Assembly (NCBI GenBank): GCA_016235065.1
Contig: JACRMB010000010.1
Location: 134,281 to 198,280, forward strand
Length of the DNA: 64,000 bases
From: Actinomycetota bacterium
GTDB taxonomy: Bacteria > Actinomycetota > Thermoleophilia > BMS3ABIN01
Direction: 5' to 3'
The position numbers and the translations under genes were made by a program. Under the pieces are notes generated by a model, which worked only from the letters and a program-made list of their open reading frames with translations, did no database searches and was not told the DNA's origin. Shown here piece after piece: positions 9,645 to 19,065 of this stretch; position 1 is the first letter of the stretch, and each line of letters starts with the position of its first letter.

Positions 9645-11413
9645 CAGCTCGAAGTACAGGTTTCCGGAGGAGCTTCATTGATATCGAAGCTTTCCGAGTC
9701 TGAGAAATTTTCATTGACCTGGGAGCAGGTGATGTTTCCCGAAATGTTTTCCGTGATTGTGCCCGATTTCTCGTCATCGGAAAGGTTGACCGTATAGGTG
9801 CCGGTTCCCGATTCTGTACAGCCACTGCCGGAACCAGAGTAACTCATGGAACCTGCCTTCGCGTTGGAAGGCGTAAATGTAAAAGCATATGCGATCCCGT
9901 TCTGCCCCACGGCAGAGAGCTTGAATCCTGCTTCCAGATCGCAAATGGTGCCCGACATGACCATCTTTGAACCGCCGCTGGCGATGTATGGCTTATCTTT
10001 TTTCGTCCTGAAGGTGATGGCCTTCCTGGCGGCGCCGCGTTTGGAGCGGGTCTCCAGGTTGACTGTCGCCTTTTTGTCCTCTTCATCGGGCGCTACATAT
10101 GTGTAGGAGACCGGGGTTTCTTGCTTCTCGGTGGGCTTCAGGTCTTTTTCGCCGGAAAGCCCGGCCTTCATGCCCATCACGGTCAGGAAACCACCCTCGA
10201 ACTTGTGCCGCACCTTTCCCTTGAACTGTTTTGTCTCGGAGAGTTCGACCTCGTTCGAATCTTCCACTCCTTCGACGACGATTTCCACGCAGTAACCGTT
10301 GGACCAGGACTCCTGGGCCTTGTTCAGGACTACCATGAACATCATAGGCAGCAATTTGCCTGATTCCTGCGCTGTCTTCATGAAGCTGTCGCTGACGCCG
10401 CTTGAGCTGCGGGTTGGCTCTGAGGTACCAGTGGTGACAACATTATCAGTGTCGAAGCCCGAAATTTTAACATCCGCCCGGAATTCGCCAAACATGTTTC
10501 CAGTCTCGCCGGCGCCGTATAGCGCGCCTTGATGAGATTGTTTGGTTGTGACGTCATAATCAAGGCCGCTGATGGCTGCCTCGTCGTTCACATGGCCGGT
10601 TGCCTTGCCGGACGACTCCCACTGGAAGGCACCATTATTACCGGGCCCTTTCATTTCCTTGCTCATACTTAAGCTAAAGGTCATGGGCACTTCGCCTTGC
10701 TCATCGGGGCATATCTCCATCTCGATCCTACACTTCGCCTTCTCGGTGTAAACCTGTCCATCTTTGCTTGTTGTGGTGAAGCTGGCCTCCAGCTCGGCCG
10801 TCATCCTGGAGCCGGACTTGGAATAAGCGCCGGTCATATGACCGGTGGTATTCCCGTCGGAATATTGTTGGTCTATGGGAATCGTGCCATCCCCCTCACC
10901 CATGGATGACGCGTTCATGATATACATCAAAGCAGCTATAAAGACACCGGCGATTACGTCCCCCTCCTGCTTGTGTTTCGGATGTATTGAGCTGGCGAGG
11001 ACATTGCCGGAGGGAAGTCGCGTCTGTGAAATATTGCTGCCCGCGGTGTTCTGTTCCTGTTGCTGTAACCGAGCCTGCGCCTGCAGAAGCATCGTATTCC
11101 GGACTTTATCCGTCTGAGCAAAAATCTCGTCAGCTCCGGGTCCGAGTTCTTCCCTGAAATCAGCGCGTGCGTCTGTGTTGATCCGGGATTCGGCGTCATT
11201 GATTGCACTGATCAGGGCTTCGGCCGGGAGCTGTAAGTCGATATTCAGTGCTCCCTGAACGGTGCTGGAAGCCTGCTGATCATCGCCGCAGCCGGCAGGC
11301 ACAAAAATGATGCAAAAACCAATGACGAGGGCTAACGGGAATGCCAGTGTGCGGCCAGCGTCGCTGATACTTTTTCGAATTCCCCGATTTCCTGTTTCCG
11401 TTTGAAGTCTCAT
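9644..11413 (-). CDS. Large lipoprotein with a shared C-terminal domain (paralogue A)
   Basis: A 589-residue predicted lipoprotein whose signal sequence ends VPAGC (Cys about 42). The middle is Ser/Gly/Thr-rich with few recognisable motifs. The last ~110 residues, from GGSKMVMSGTICDLE to DSESFDI, are closely similar to the end of the neighbouring lipoprotein at 11437-12810 and contain four conserved Cys. The ATG at 11411-11413 is chosen for its GGGAGG ribosome site 8 nt upstream; a start 30 bp earlier would overlap the previous gene. Function unknown, surface location inferred. It lies in a three-gene run with the 11437 gene and the two-TM gene. Confidence 0.7.
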   Translation of the reverse strand: MRLQTETGNRGIRKSISDAGRTLAFPLALVIGFCIIFVPAGCGDDQQASSTVQGALNIDLQLPAEALISAINDAESRINTDARADFREELGPGADEIFAQTDKVRNTMLLQAQARLQQQEQNTAGSNISQTRLPSGNVLASSIHPKHKQEGDVIAGVFIAALMYIMNASSMGEGDGTIPIDQQYSDGNTTGHMTGAYSKSGSRMTAELEASFTTTSKDGQVYTEKAKCRIEMEICPDEQGEVPMTFSLSMSKEMKGPGNNGAFQWESSGKATGHVNDEAAISGLDYDVTTKQSHQGALYGAGETGNMFGEFRADVKISGFDTDNVVTTGTSEPTRSSSGVSDSFMKTAQESGKLLPMMFMVVLNKAQESWSNGYCVEIVVEGVEDSNEVELSETKQFKGKVRHKFEGGFLTVMGMKAGLSGEKDLKPTEKQETPVSYTYVAPDEEDKKATVNLETRSKRGAARKAITFRTKKDKPYIASGGSKMVMSGTICDLEAGFKLSAVGQNGIAYAFTFTPSNAKAGSMSYSGSGSGCTESGTGTYTVNLSDDEKSGTITENISGNITCSQVNENFSDSESFDINEAPPETCTSS

Positions 11414-11436
11414 TTTACCGGCCTCCCTACCATGCC

Positions 11437-12810
11437 CTAGCACGACCCCGGTGGTGGCGGCGCGATATCGAAGCTTTCCGAGTCTGAGAAATTTTCATTG
11501 ACCAGAGGGCAGGTGATGTTGCCCGAAATGTTGCTGGTAATCGTGCCAGTCTTGGAGTCACCGGAAAGCTTGACTGTGTAACTCCCTTCACCACTTTCAA
11601 CGCAGCCGCTACCCCCGCCCTCATAAGTCATCCGGCCAGACTTCGGGCCTGACGGCGTGAAAGAGAATTGATAGGTTATCCCGTTCTGGCCCGCGCCAGT
11701 CAGTTTGAAAGGCTTCTCGAGGTCGCAGATCAGGCCTGACATCTTCATCTTGGAGCCGCCGGTGGCCTGATAACGTGCGAGACAGATGCTCTTCGCTTTC
11801 TCGACCATATTTTCGAGATCAGGACCGCTGGAAATGCCCAGAAGCTGACGTTGGCGCTCGGCTCCCAGCCAGAAGGCGATCAGGATGCTGGGGTCCTTCT
11901 TCGCTTTGCATTTCTTGATGGCTTCCTCTTCGCACCTCTGGTAAGCGATATTGACAAATGAATCAAACTCGGCTGCGGTGATGCCGCCCCCGGTGGCGCC
12001 CAGAAGCTGTCTCTGCCGCTCAGCGCCGAGAATCTTGGTGATCGTCTGCTGAGCTTCTTCACAACTTGATGCACCCGCCTGCATCAGCGGCCGTATTACC
12101 TGATCCTCGTATTCGCTGATCGTGCCTTCAAAATCCATCGAGGAGCCATCGTCCTCTTCCCCCGACAGCTGCTTCTGCCGCTCGTTCGCCAGCTCTTCAC
12201 CCGCCCGCTGGCTTATCCGACGCTCCGCGTCGGCTGCCTGTTGCTTCAGAAATGCCGAGCGCTCGGCATGGTTGGTCCGGCTGATGCCGAAACCGCTGAA
12301 ATGGCCGACCAGGATCTTGAGGTCGGCGGAAGCGACCACCGGAAGCGCCGGGTCGACGGTTTTGCCGTCATCGCTGAACTGGAAAAATACCTGATCATCG
12401 ATGGGAATTGCGCCATCACCATTACCACCCGCGGCTGGAAGCGTGATCGTCAGCGTGGCAAAGTCGTAGAAAAACAGGCCTTCCGGCGCAAATTCGACTG
12501 ACCAGGAAGGCCCCGAGAATGGCAAGCCGGTCATGGTCTTTACCGGCGTCATGGTGATCTCGGTCTCTCCGGGGAGCGCGCCTGTGGGGATTTCGAGACT
12601 GAATTTCGTGCCGTCCGCGCCGGTTGCCGCGATAACGCCACCTTCGATGGAGATAGTCGACTTGACGGCATGCTCTGTATCGAGGGTGATTGCGAGGTTC
12701 GCATCGGGAGTGTCGGTCGCTGTTGAGGAGCCGCAACCGGGGGCGGCGACGATCAATGTCATCGTGATAAGGATGATGATCGAACGAATCAGCTTCGATA
12801 AGCGTGTCAT
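11437..12810 (-). CDS. Lipoprotein with ZU5-like region and shared C-terminal domain (paralogue B)
   Basis: A 457-residue predicted lipoprotein; the signal sequence ends VAAPGC (Cys 26, a somewhat poor lipobox). Residues ~55-120 resemble a ZU5-type beta domain (GTKFSLEIPTGALPGETEI). Residues ~175-340 are helical and carry the repeated motif ERQRQLLG twice, with the related ERQKQLSG earlier, together with regularly spaced Cys. The last ~110 residues (GGSKMKMSGLICDLE to DSESFDI) duplicate the end of the next gene. Together this suggests an exported adhesin or scaffold protein. Function unknown. Confidence 0.7.
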   Translation of the reverse strand: MTRLSKLIRSIIILITMTLIVAAPGCGSSTATDTPDANLAITLDTEHAVKSTISIEGGVIAATGADGTKFSLEIPTGALPGETEITMTPVKTMTGLPFSGPSWSVEFAPEGLFFYDFATLTITLPAAGGNGDGAIPIDDQVFFQFSDDGKTVDPALPVVASADLKILVGHFSGFGISRTNHAERSAFLKQQAADAERRISQRAGEELANERQKQLSGEEDDGSSMDFEGTISEYEDQVIRPLMQAGASSCEEAQQTITKILGAERQRQLLGATGGGITAAEFDSFVNIAYQRCEEEAIKKCKAKKDPSILIAFWLGAERQRQLLGISSGPDLENMVEKAKSICLARYQATGGSKMKMSGLICDLEKPFKLTGAGQNGITYQFSFTPSGPKSGRMTYEGGGSGCVESGEGSYTVKLSGDSKTGTITSNISGNITCPLVNENFSDSESFDIAPPPPGSC

Positions 12811-12885
12811 CTTTCCCCCGTCAGGACAATTGTCATTTGATCAACAATATCCCACGCTACCGACGTTGGCAATCAGGTTATAATG

Positions 12886-13809
12886 CTACCCATTCGCCAG
12901 GGCGATCAGACGCCTCAACCTGTGGTTGACCGCCGATTTTCCCAGCGGTGGGTCGGCCATCTGGCCCAGTTCGGCGATCGTCGCCGATGGATGCTCCAGG
13001 CGTAGTTCGGCGATCTCGACCATACTGCCGCTGAGCCGCTCCCATCCCCCACTTCGCTGGAGCTTCTCAATCGCCTGTATCTGTCTCGCGGCGGCGCGCG
13101 AACAGCGGGCGGCGTTTGCCTGGTCGCAGTTGGCGCGGCGATTGGCTTCCTCGCGCATGCCGCTCATGACCGAGCGCTCCTCGAACTTTAGTGCGGCCTG
13201 ATGAGCGCCGACCGCGACCAGAAAATCAGTGATCGTCCCCAGTTTTTTTGTATATGCCGCCGGGTGACGTCTGCGGCGGGTGAGTGACAGCTTGATCCCA
13301 ATGCCGGCGGCAGCGCTGCGCACAGTCTCGAGGAACGCCTCGCTGTCTGAATAGATCTCGAGGTGAGCTGACGATCCAGGCTCGCTCACCGAGCCTGATG
13401 CGATGAAAGCTCCCCGCAGGAACGAGGACTGGCAGCAGGGTTTGCGGATTATGCGCTGTGGCAGCCTCTCCTGAAGCGACATGGAGTCCGAAAGTACCCC
13501 GATCTCGTTGAGGAACTGGACCAGTCGCGCCCCACCTTCGATATGGATCTCATAGCGTTTGTGCGGTCCCAGGCGGCGTTCGTCGAGAACTCGCACTTCC
13601 AGGGGAAGATCGAAGGACCTCACCAGCGATACCGCGGTTCGTGCCGTTGCCGAGAGCCCGAAGGAGGCATGAAGGCCATACTCGCCCCGGGCCTTGATGT
13701 GAAAGCTGCCGGCGGCGCGGAAGAGAGCGGCCAGCTCGGCCGTGCGGCAGCAATGACGCTTGCGGGCGACGCGGTTGAGTTCCTGCTTTACTTCGGTGGT
13801 GAAGGACAT
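12886..13809 (-). CDS. whiA: DNA-binding protein WhiA
   Basis: A 307-residue protein with an N-terminal LAGLIDADG-like homing-endonuclease fold without nuclease activity and a C-terminal helix-turn-helix (TIAELGQMADPPLGKSAVNHRLRRL). WhiA controls sporulation or cell division genes in Gram-positive bacteria. The start at 13807-13809 gives the family N-terminus MSFTTEVKQELNR; longer in-frame starts add non-family residues and run into yvcK. It is the last gene of the uvrC-rapZ-yvcK-whiA string, the order typical of Actinomycetota and Firmicutes. Confidence 0.95.
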   Translation of the reverse strand: MSFTTEVKQELNRVARKRHCCRTAELAALFRAAGSFHIKARGEYGLHASFGLSATARTAVSLVRSFDLPLEVRVLDERRLGPHKRYEIHIEGGARLVQFLNEIGVLSDSMSLQERLPQRIIRKPCCQSSFLRGAFIASGSVSEPGSSAHLEIYSDSEAFLETVRSAAAGIGIKLSLTRRRRHPAAYTKKLGTITDFLVAVGAHQAALKFEERSVMSGMREEANRRANCDQANAARCSRAAARQIQAIEKLQRSGGWERLSGSMVEIAELRLEHPSATIAELGQMADPPLGKSAVNHRLRRLIALANG

Positions 13810-13879
13810 GACACGAATGCGGAATTTGAGCGGAGTGATGGCCGTACCAGCGTCATGGCAGGTAACATCATCACAGCTG

Positions 13880-14839
13880 TCACAGCAGCGACATGACCGC
13901 GGTTGCCAGCTTGCCGCTGTCGTGACGGAAGTAATTGCCGCCGGATGCAACATCGTCGTAGATAACGTTGATACTGGAGCTTTCCAGCCGCTCGCGGTCG
14001 ATAACAACCGGTAGCGCGCCCTTGGCGCGGTAGAACTCCACCACTGGCGCCGGCGGCTCAGCTGTATTCACCAGCATGTTGTCGACGATACCTGGCTGGG
14101 TGTGTTTAATCAGCGCCTCCAGGTGATCAGCCGCCGTGAACCCCATCGTCTCCCCGGGCTGGGTCATCACATTACAGATGAAGACGCGAGGACATCCGGC
14201 CGTTGCTACTGCCTCGGCGATCTCCTTAATGAGAAGATTAGGCAGGATGCTGGTGAACAGGCTGCCGGGACCGGCGACGATGATATCGGCTTTGGCTATG
14301 GCCTCGAGCACAGCACTGGTGGGACGTGCGTCTTCGGGTTCCAGCCAGATGTGTCGGCAGCAGCGGTTGGAGCCGGCGATAGCCGATTGCCCCTCGACCA
14401 GGGTGCCGTCATCGAGTTCGGCCTTGAGCCAGACCAGGTCGAGCGATGCAGGCAGCACCGTACCACGGGTCTTGAGGATCTTGCTCGACAGGCGTACCGC
14501 TTCCTCGAAGTCGTCCGTGACTTTCGTGAGGGCCGCCAGGAAAAGATTGCCGAAGCTATGGCCGGAAAGAGGCCCCTCTCCTTCCTCGAAACGGTACTGG
14601 AACAGCCGTCCCATGAGCGATTCGTCCTCAGCCAGCGCCACCAGGCAGTTACGGATGTCGCCCGGTGGCAGGATGCCCATCTCTCGCCGCAGACGTCCTG
14701 AGCTGCCGCCGTCGTCGGCGACAGTGACCACCGCGGTCAGGTCGGTGGTGAAATTCTTGAGTCCGCTGAGGAGAGTCGCCAGGCCGGTGCCGCCGCCAAG
14801 GACGACGATTGCAGGATTATCGGTAGAGGCGCCGGTCAT
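13880..14839 (-). CDS. yvcK: YvcK/GlmR (CofD-like) protein
   Basis: A 319-residue cytoplasmic protein of the YvcK family, related to CofD, which binds UDP-sugars and supports cell-wall precursor supply during growth on gluconeogenic carbon. It shows the nucleotide-binding lead VVLGGGTGLATLLSGLK, the VADDGGSSGRLRRE motif and PPGDIRNCLVAL. It sits between rapZ and whiA, the conserved position. The start ATG gives a standard N-terminus. Confidence 0.95.
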   Translation of the reverse strand: MTGASTDNPAIVVLGGGTGLATLLSGLKNFTTDLTAVVTVADDGGSSGRLRREMGILPPGDIRNCLVALAEDESLMGRLFQYRFEEGEGPLSGHSFGNLFLAALTKVTDDFEEAVRLSSKILKTRGTVLPASLDLVWLKAELDDGTLVEGQSAIAGSNRCCRHIWLEPEDARPTSAVLEAIAKADIIVAGPGSLFTSILPNLLIKEIAEAVATAGCPRVFICNVMTQPGETMGFTAADHLEALIKHTQPGIVDNMLVNTAEPPAPVVEFYRAKGALPVVIDRERLESSSINVIYDDVASGGNYFRHDSGKLATAVMSLL

Positions 14840-14911
14840 GGTCTGAGTGCAGTCGAATTCACGCCGGTCGCAAACGAAGATATGGAACGAAAGAGCGGCA
14901 CCGTGACCAGC

Positions 14912-15790
14912 TCAGTCCTTCCCCAGATCCCGGTGCCGGGTGATCACGTTATAGTTGTATTTGCTGGCGCGGTAGCGTTTTGCCAGCCATTCGGCGATGG
15001 CGACCGAGCGATGGCGGCCACCGGTGCAGCCGATACTGACGACCAGGTTCGATTTTCCTTCGGCCACGTAAAGCGGCAACAGGTAATCAAGCAGAGGTGT
15101 CAGCCGGTCAAAGAATTCTTTTGCCTGCTTCTTCCTCACCACATAATTGCTGACAGCCACGTCCAGGCCCGAAAGCGGCTTGAGTTCCGGCACGAAATGC
15201 GGATTGGGCAGGAAGCGGACATCGAACACCAGATCAGCATCCAGAGGCGTACCATACTTGAAGCCGAAAGAGACGAAGGTGACGATGAACTCGCCGGAGC
15301 CCTCGGGGACGACATCCTTGACGATGTCCGCCCGCAGCTCGTGTATGTTGAGCGAGCTGGTATCGATGACCCAGTCGGCCCGGGCCTTGAGGGCGGAAAG
15401 CATCTCCCGCTCACGGCGGATGCCCTCAGGTATGTCGCCTGAGGCCGAAAGCGGATGCGGCCGGCGAGTCTCCTTGAACCGGCGCAGCAACACCTCATCG
15501 GATGCCTCCATGTATAGCAGCCGGTAGCTGATTCCCTTACTGTCGAGCTCATTGAGGCAGCCGTCGATCTCGTCGAAGTATTTGCCGCCGCGCACATCGC
15601 TGACCACGGCCACGCGCTCGACCTTGCTGCCCTCGAGCCCAAAGAGGTCAGCGGCGGCAGGTATCATCTGGGGCGGCAGGTTATCGATACAGAAGAAACC
15701 GGCGTCCTCAAAGGCAGCCATGGCGTGGGACTTGCCCGCGCCCGAGAGGCCGGTAATGATGGTGAACTCTATTTGATGGTTTGCTTCCAT
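14912..15790 (-). CDS. rapZ: RNase adapter protein / nucleotide-binding RapZ (YvcJ)
   Basis: A 292-residue P-loop protein with Walker A GLSGAGKS near residue 14 and the conserved C-terminal block IGCTGGRHRSVAIAEWLA. In E. coli RapZ guides RNase E to the GlmZ sRNA and senses glucosamine-6-phosphate; in Gram-positives YvcJ binds and hydrolyses GTP. The exact role in this lineage is not shown. It precedes yvcK, about 70 bp apart. Confidence 0.95.
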   Translation of the reverse strand: MEANHQIEFTIITGLSGAGKSHAMAAFEDAGFFCIDNLPPQMIPAAADLFGLEGSKVERVAVVSDVRGGKYFDEIDGCLNELDSKGISYRLLYMEASDEVLLRRFKETRRPHPLSASGDIPEGIRREREMLSALKARADWVIDTSSLNIHELRADIVKDVVPEGSGEFIVTFVSFGFKYGTPLDADLVFDVRFLPNPHFVPELKPLSGLDVAVSNYVVRKKQAKEFFDRLTPLLDYLLPLYVAEGKSNLVVSIGCTGGRHRSVAIAEWLAKRYRASKYNYNVITRHRDLGKD

Positions 15791-15912
15791 GATGTTGGTG
15801 GCCTATCGGCCGGGCGCCATGCATTCTGGAGCCGAGCCTCACGAAAAAGCCATTCTCTTCCCAGAGTCTATTCGATTAACCGATTCCGGGGAAGGGCAGA
15901 CCGCCCATCACC

Positions 15913-16392
15913 TCACTCCGGAACCGGCAGGCCTTCAAGACCGAGCAGCCTGGCCTTCCACTCGATACCGGCAGAGAAACTACCCAGGCTGCCGCCGCTT
16001 TTAACCACCCGGTGACAGGGGATGATGACTGGATACGGATTCGCGGCCATGCAGTTGCCAACTGCGCGGTATGCCAGGGGATAGCCAGCTGCGGCGGCGA
16101 GTTCGCTGTAGGTGACAGTCGTGCCATAGGGAACGGCGGCGAGCGCCTCTGCCACCCTGGTCTGGAACGGCGTCCAGAGCGAGCGGTCGAGGGGGATCTC
16201 AGCGATTTCGAAAGCCGTTTTATTCCCCGAGAAATAGTTTTCGAGCTGGCGGACGAGCTTTTTCTCGGCGCGGCTGCGCGGTGGGGTGCTGCCCGAAGCC
16301 TCTGCCGCCGCGGAACCGGGAAGTTCATGCGCCACCAGCACATCCCCGCGCCAGATCAGGATCCCCGGACCATATGGGCTTTTATATATAAT
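15913..16392 (-). CDS. ogt: Methylated-DNA--protein-cysteine methyltransferase (Ogt/MGMT)
   Basis: This suicide enzyme transfers alkyl groups from O6-alkylguanine to its active-site Cys in IIPCHRVV. The preceding helix-turn-helix (YSELAAAAGYP ... AVGNCMAANPYP) is intact. Family similarity begins at RIIYKSPYGPG, right at the end of uvrC. No ATG, GTG or TTG lies at that point, so I place the start at an ATT (16390-16392), which overlaps the uvrC stop by 11 bp. The only upstream ATG (16522-16524) would add 44 residues read out of frame inside uvrC. Translation is probably coupled to uvrC. Both products repair DNA. Confidence 0.85.
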   Translation of the reverse strand: MIYKSPYGPGILIWRGDVLVAHELPGSAAAEASGSTPPRSRAEKKLVRQLENYFSGNKTAFEIAEIPLDRSLWTPFQTRVAEALAAVPYGTTVTYSELAAAAGYPLAYRAVGNCMAANPYPVIIPCHRVVKSGGSLGSFSAGIEWKARLLGLEGLPVPE

Positions 16393-18343
16393 CCGCCGGA
16401 GTCTGTCCGAATTTGTGGACAAAGGCGTACACCTCCCTGGCGACCTTGGCGGGCAGTCCGGGAACGGCCTCGAGTTCGTCGCGGCTGGCTGCCAGGAAAC
16501 GCTCGGGCGAGCCGAAATGAGCAAGGATGGCCCGTTTGCGCGCCGGCCCGATGCCGGGAAGTCCGTCGAGGATGGAGCCGGTCATGGCGCGGCCGCGGCG
16601 CTGGCGATGGAAAGTAATGGCGAATCGGTGGGCCTCGTCACGCACCCGTTGCAACAGGCCGAGCGCCGGAGAGTCTCCGGGGAGCCGTAACGGCCGCGGA
16701 TTACCCTTCATATATATCTCCTCGAACCTCTTGGCGAGGCCGATCACGGGTATATCCTTGATCCCGGCCGCGGCAAGCGCTCCCGCAGCCGCGGAAACCT
16801 GGCCGGCGCCGCCGTCGACGATGATGAGGTCGGGACGGGCTGAGAAGCTGGGGTCGATAGAGGCGGACTCATCGATAAAGTCTGCTGGTTCGCCCAGGCT
16901 TGTGGGCTCTACAGTGCTGGCAGGCTTGCCGGAGCTTGCGGGTTCGGCGCCGCCCCGCGTGAACCGCCGGCGAAGCACCTCAGCCATGCTGGCGAAATCG
17001 TCGGGTCCTTCCACATCCCTGATGGCGAATTTGCGGTAATGGGCGGGAACGGGCAGGCCTTCTTCGAATACGACCATCGAACCGACCGGATGCTCGCCAG
17101 CGGTGTTGGATATGTCATAACACTCGATCCTCCGGGGGATCTTCTTAAGGCCTAGCTCCTTCTTCAGTCCGGCCAGCGCTTTCGCCGGGCGGGATTTCAG
17201 CTCCTTTTCGCGCAGCCGCTCCTGCTCGAACGCCAGCACTGCGTTATGTTCCGCCATCGTCTGGAGTTCCCGCCGCCGGCCGCGGACAGCCGGGCGGACT
17301 TCCACTTTTGATCCTTTCAGGCCGGAAAGCAGTTCGCTCATGGAGTCAGCGCGGTCGAACTGCAGCGGGACCACTACCTCGGCCGGCAGTCCGATGGGCG
17401 AGGAATAATAGTGGATTATGAACTGTTCGAGGATATCGGCGCCCTCTTCGCCTGCCGTATTCTTGAGAAAGAAGCTCTGGCGGTCGCTTAAGGAGCCGTC
17501 GCGGACCTGCAACACCTGGACGCTCGCGGAATCACCTTCCGTGTGGATGCCGATGACGTCGAGACTGTCGAGGCCGGTGGCCGTAGCCTGCTGCTTCTCG
17601 AGCAGATGTTCGAGGGCTCGCAGACGGTTGCGAAGTGCGGCGGCCTCTTCGTATTGCTGGCTGGCGGCAGCTTCGTCCATGGCCTCCTGGATCTCCTCCG
17701 CCATGCCGTCGGACTCTCCCGAGAGCAGCAGCTCGACCCGCTTGATCATCTGGCGGTAGGTTGCCTCGTCTACCTTGCCGGCGCAGGGCGCCAGGCAGAG
17801 GCCGATGTGATAGTTGAGACAGGGCGTGCCGGTTCGCCGGCCTGGCTCCGGGCCACGGCACTTGCGATAGGGATAGATCTTCCCCAGCAGTTCGATTATC
17901 TCGCGCACCATGCCGGCGTTGGCGAAGGGCCCGAAATAGACGATCCCGGGACGGTGCGACTTGCGGGTGATCATCACCCTCGGGAAGCGTTCGTTGATGG
18001 TGATGGCGACATATGGGTAGGACTTGTCGTCGCGCAGCATGACGTTGAACGGCGGCCGGTGATGCTTGATGAAGTTCGACTCCAGCAGCAGCGCTTCGGT
18101 CTCACTGGAAGTCACGACGAAATCGAAGTCGCGCATGCGCTTGAGCATGCGGGTGATGCGGAGGTTGTCTACGGTCGGCCCTGCCTTGCGAAAGTAGGAC
18201 ATGACCCGTTTGCGCAGGGACTTGGCCTTGCCCACATAGAGGACCTTGCCGGAGGCGTCACGGAAGACGTAGATGCCCGGGCTGTCCGGCAGGGAGGCCA
18301 GGAGGTGTCTGGTGCGTTCGGTTGTTGCGGGTTCGTTATTCAC
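16382..18343 (-). CDS. uvrC: UvrABC excinuclease subunit C
   Basis: A 653-residue nucleotide-excision repair nuclease that makes both incisions at UvrB-bound lesions. The N-terminal GIY-YIG domain (IYVFRDASGKVLYVGKAKS, 3' incision), a UVR motif (~205-240), the RNase H-like domain with ECYDISNTAG (5' incision) and C-terminal helix-hairpin-helix motifs (DGLPGIGPARKRAIL) are all present. A ~35-residue Ala/Ser/Pro/Glu-rich insertion separates RRRFTRGG from PDLIIVDGG inside the RNase H-like half. It is the first gene of the rapZ-yvcK-whiA string. Confidence 0.97.
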   Translation of the reverse strand: MNNEPATTERTRHLLASLPDSPGIYVFRDASGKVLYVGKAKSLRKRVMSYFRKAGPTVDNLRITRMLKRMRDFDFVVTSSETEALLLESNFIKHHRPPFNVMLRDDKSYPYVAITINERFPRVMITRKSHRPGIVYFGPFANAGMVREIIELLGKIYPYRKCRGPEPGRRTGTPCLNYHIGLCLAPCAGKVDEATYRQMIKRVELLLSGESDGMAEEIQEAMDEAAASQQYEEAAALRNRLRALEHLLEKQQATATGLDSLDVIGIHTEGDSASVQVLQVRDGSLSDRQSFFLKNTAGEEGADILEQFIIHYYSSPIGLPAEVVVPLQFDRADSMSELLSGLKGSKVEVRPAVRGRRRELQTMAEHNAVLAFEQERLREKELKSRPAKALAGLKKELGLKKIPRRIECYDISNTAGEHPVGSMVVFEEGLPVPAHYRKFAIRDVEGPDDFASMAEVLRRRFTRGGAEPASSGKPASTVEPTSLGEPADFIDESASIDPSFSARPDLIIVDGGAGQVSAAAGALAAAGIKDIPVIGLAKRFEEIYMKGNPRPLRLPGDSPALGLLQRVRDEAHRFAITFHRQRRGRAMTGSILDGLPGIGPARKRAILAHFGSPERFLAASRDELEAVPGLPAKVAREVYAFVHKFGQTPADYI

Positions 18344-18862
18344 GGATTGCGGATACGGTTCTGAGCAGGAACTTTATGCTTGTTTAATGATAACACTGAG
18401 AAGCTGTCAGTAAGAGGGTTTGAAGCGGTCAGGTGAGGAACCAGTCTGAGGCCATCACATCAAAAATGGATAGGAAGCAGCGAAATGGGAGCCGGATGGC
18501 TCCCATTTCGCGGAGGTGGATAGCTATTAAATAGCTGTGCATCCGTCTGCGGAGAACGGGAGACGCGGCCGCCGTAGCAAATCAGTTTCCATAAAGCCTG
18601 GGCCGCGCTGGTCTCTCTTACCTGCACAACATGTTTAGTGATTTCGTCATCATGAAGGGAATCCCTGCGGCGCTTAACATTCGATTTCTGTGCCGGTTCC
18701 GCCTGCCTGCTGGCACGCGCTTCTGGCGGATTTCCTTCCATATTATTAGACGAAAAACCGCCGGGCTGGATTCAGGCTCCGGCGGCTTTTATGCAATCAA
18801 AACGGAAGCCTCCTGATTCAGGCTCCGGCGACTTTATATGGTCAGAGCAGCAGCCTCCGGAT
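18344..18862. other. Gene-free region between uvrC and the YtxH-like gene
   Basis: About 520 bp with no credible gene. It contains a perfect 14-bp hairpin (arms 18480-18493 and 18498-18511, GGAT loop) without a T-run. Near 18769-18791 and 18814-18836 there is a direct repeat of about 22 bp (gattcaggctccggcg core), whose first copy is built into the terminator at 18753-18790. A 93-codon minus-strand frame at 18460-18741 has no recognisable features and I reject it. Confidence 0.6.
18753..18790 (-). terminator. Terminator after the YtxH-like gene
   Basis: A 7-bp GC stem (18758-18764 with 18779-18785) is flanked by A-runs and T-runs on both sides, so it could work in either direction. It lies 73 bp after the stop of the small minus-strand gene at 18863-19039. 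Confidence 0.7.
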
Positions 18863-19039
18863 TCAGACCGGCAGCTTCCTGATGATCTTGTCAGATAACG
18901 CGTCAAGGGTCTCGCTGCCCGGCTTGGGCGCGAACAGCAGGCCCAGCACCAGGCCGACGAGCATCCCGAACAGCATTACCTTCATGCCGCCCTTATGCTT
19001 ACCGCTTGCAGCTGCTTTGTGTCTGGAACAACAACTCAT
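18863..19039 (-). CDS. Small YtxH-like membrane protein
   Basis: A 58-residue protein of the form MSCCSRHKAA, a basic stretch, one transmembrane helix rich in Gly/Leu (VMLFGMLVGLVLGLLFA), then APKPGSETLDALSDKI. The 'G-x-AGL-x-G-x-LFAPKSG' style helix end is characteristic of YtxH-domain proteins, small general-stress-associated membrane proteins. The start ATG (19037-19039) has GGAGG upstream. A double-Cys N-terminus (SCC) is unusual for the family. Confidence 0.65.
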   Translation of the reverse strand: MSCCSRHKAAASGKHKGGMKVMLFGMLVGLVLGLLFAPKPGSETLDALSDKIIRKLPV

Positions 19040-19065
19040 GGAAATCCGCCTCCCGATATTCTCAG

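Noticed and set aside
18460-18741. 93-codon minus-strand frame in the uvrC/YtxH gap
   Set aside because: It includes the 14-bp hairpin, has no family features and no convincing ribosome site.
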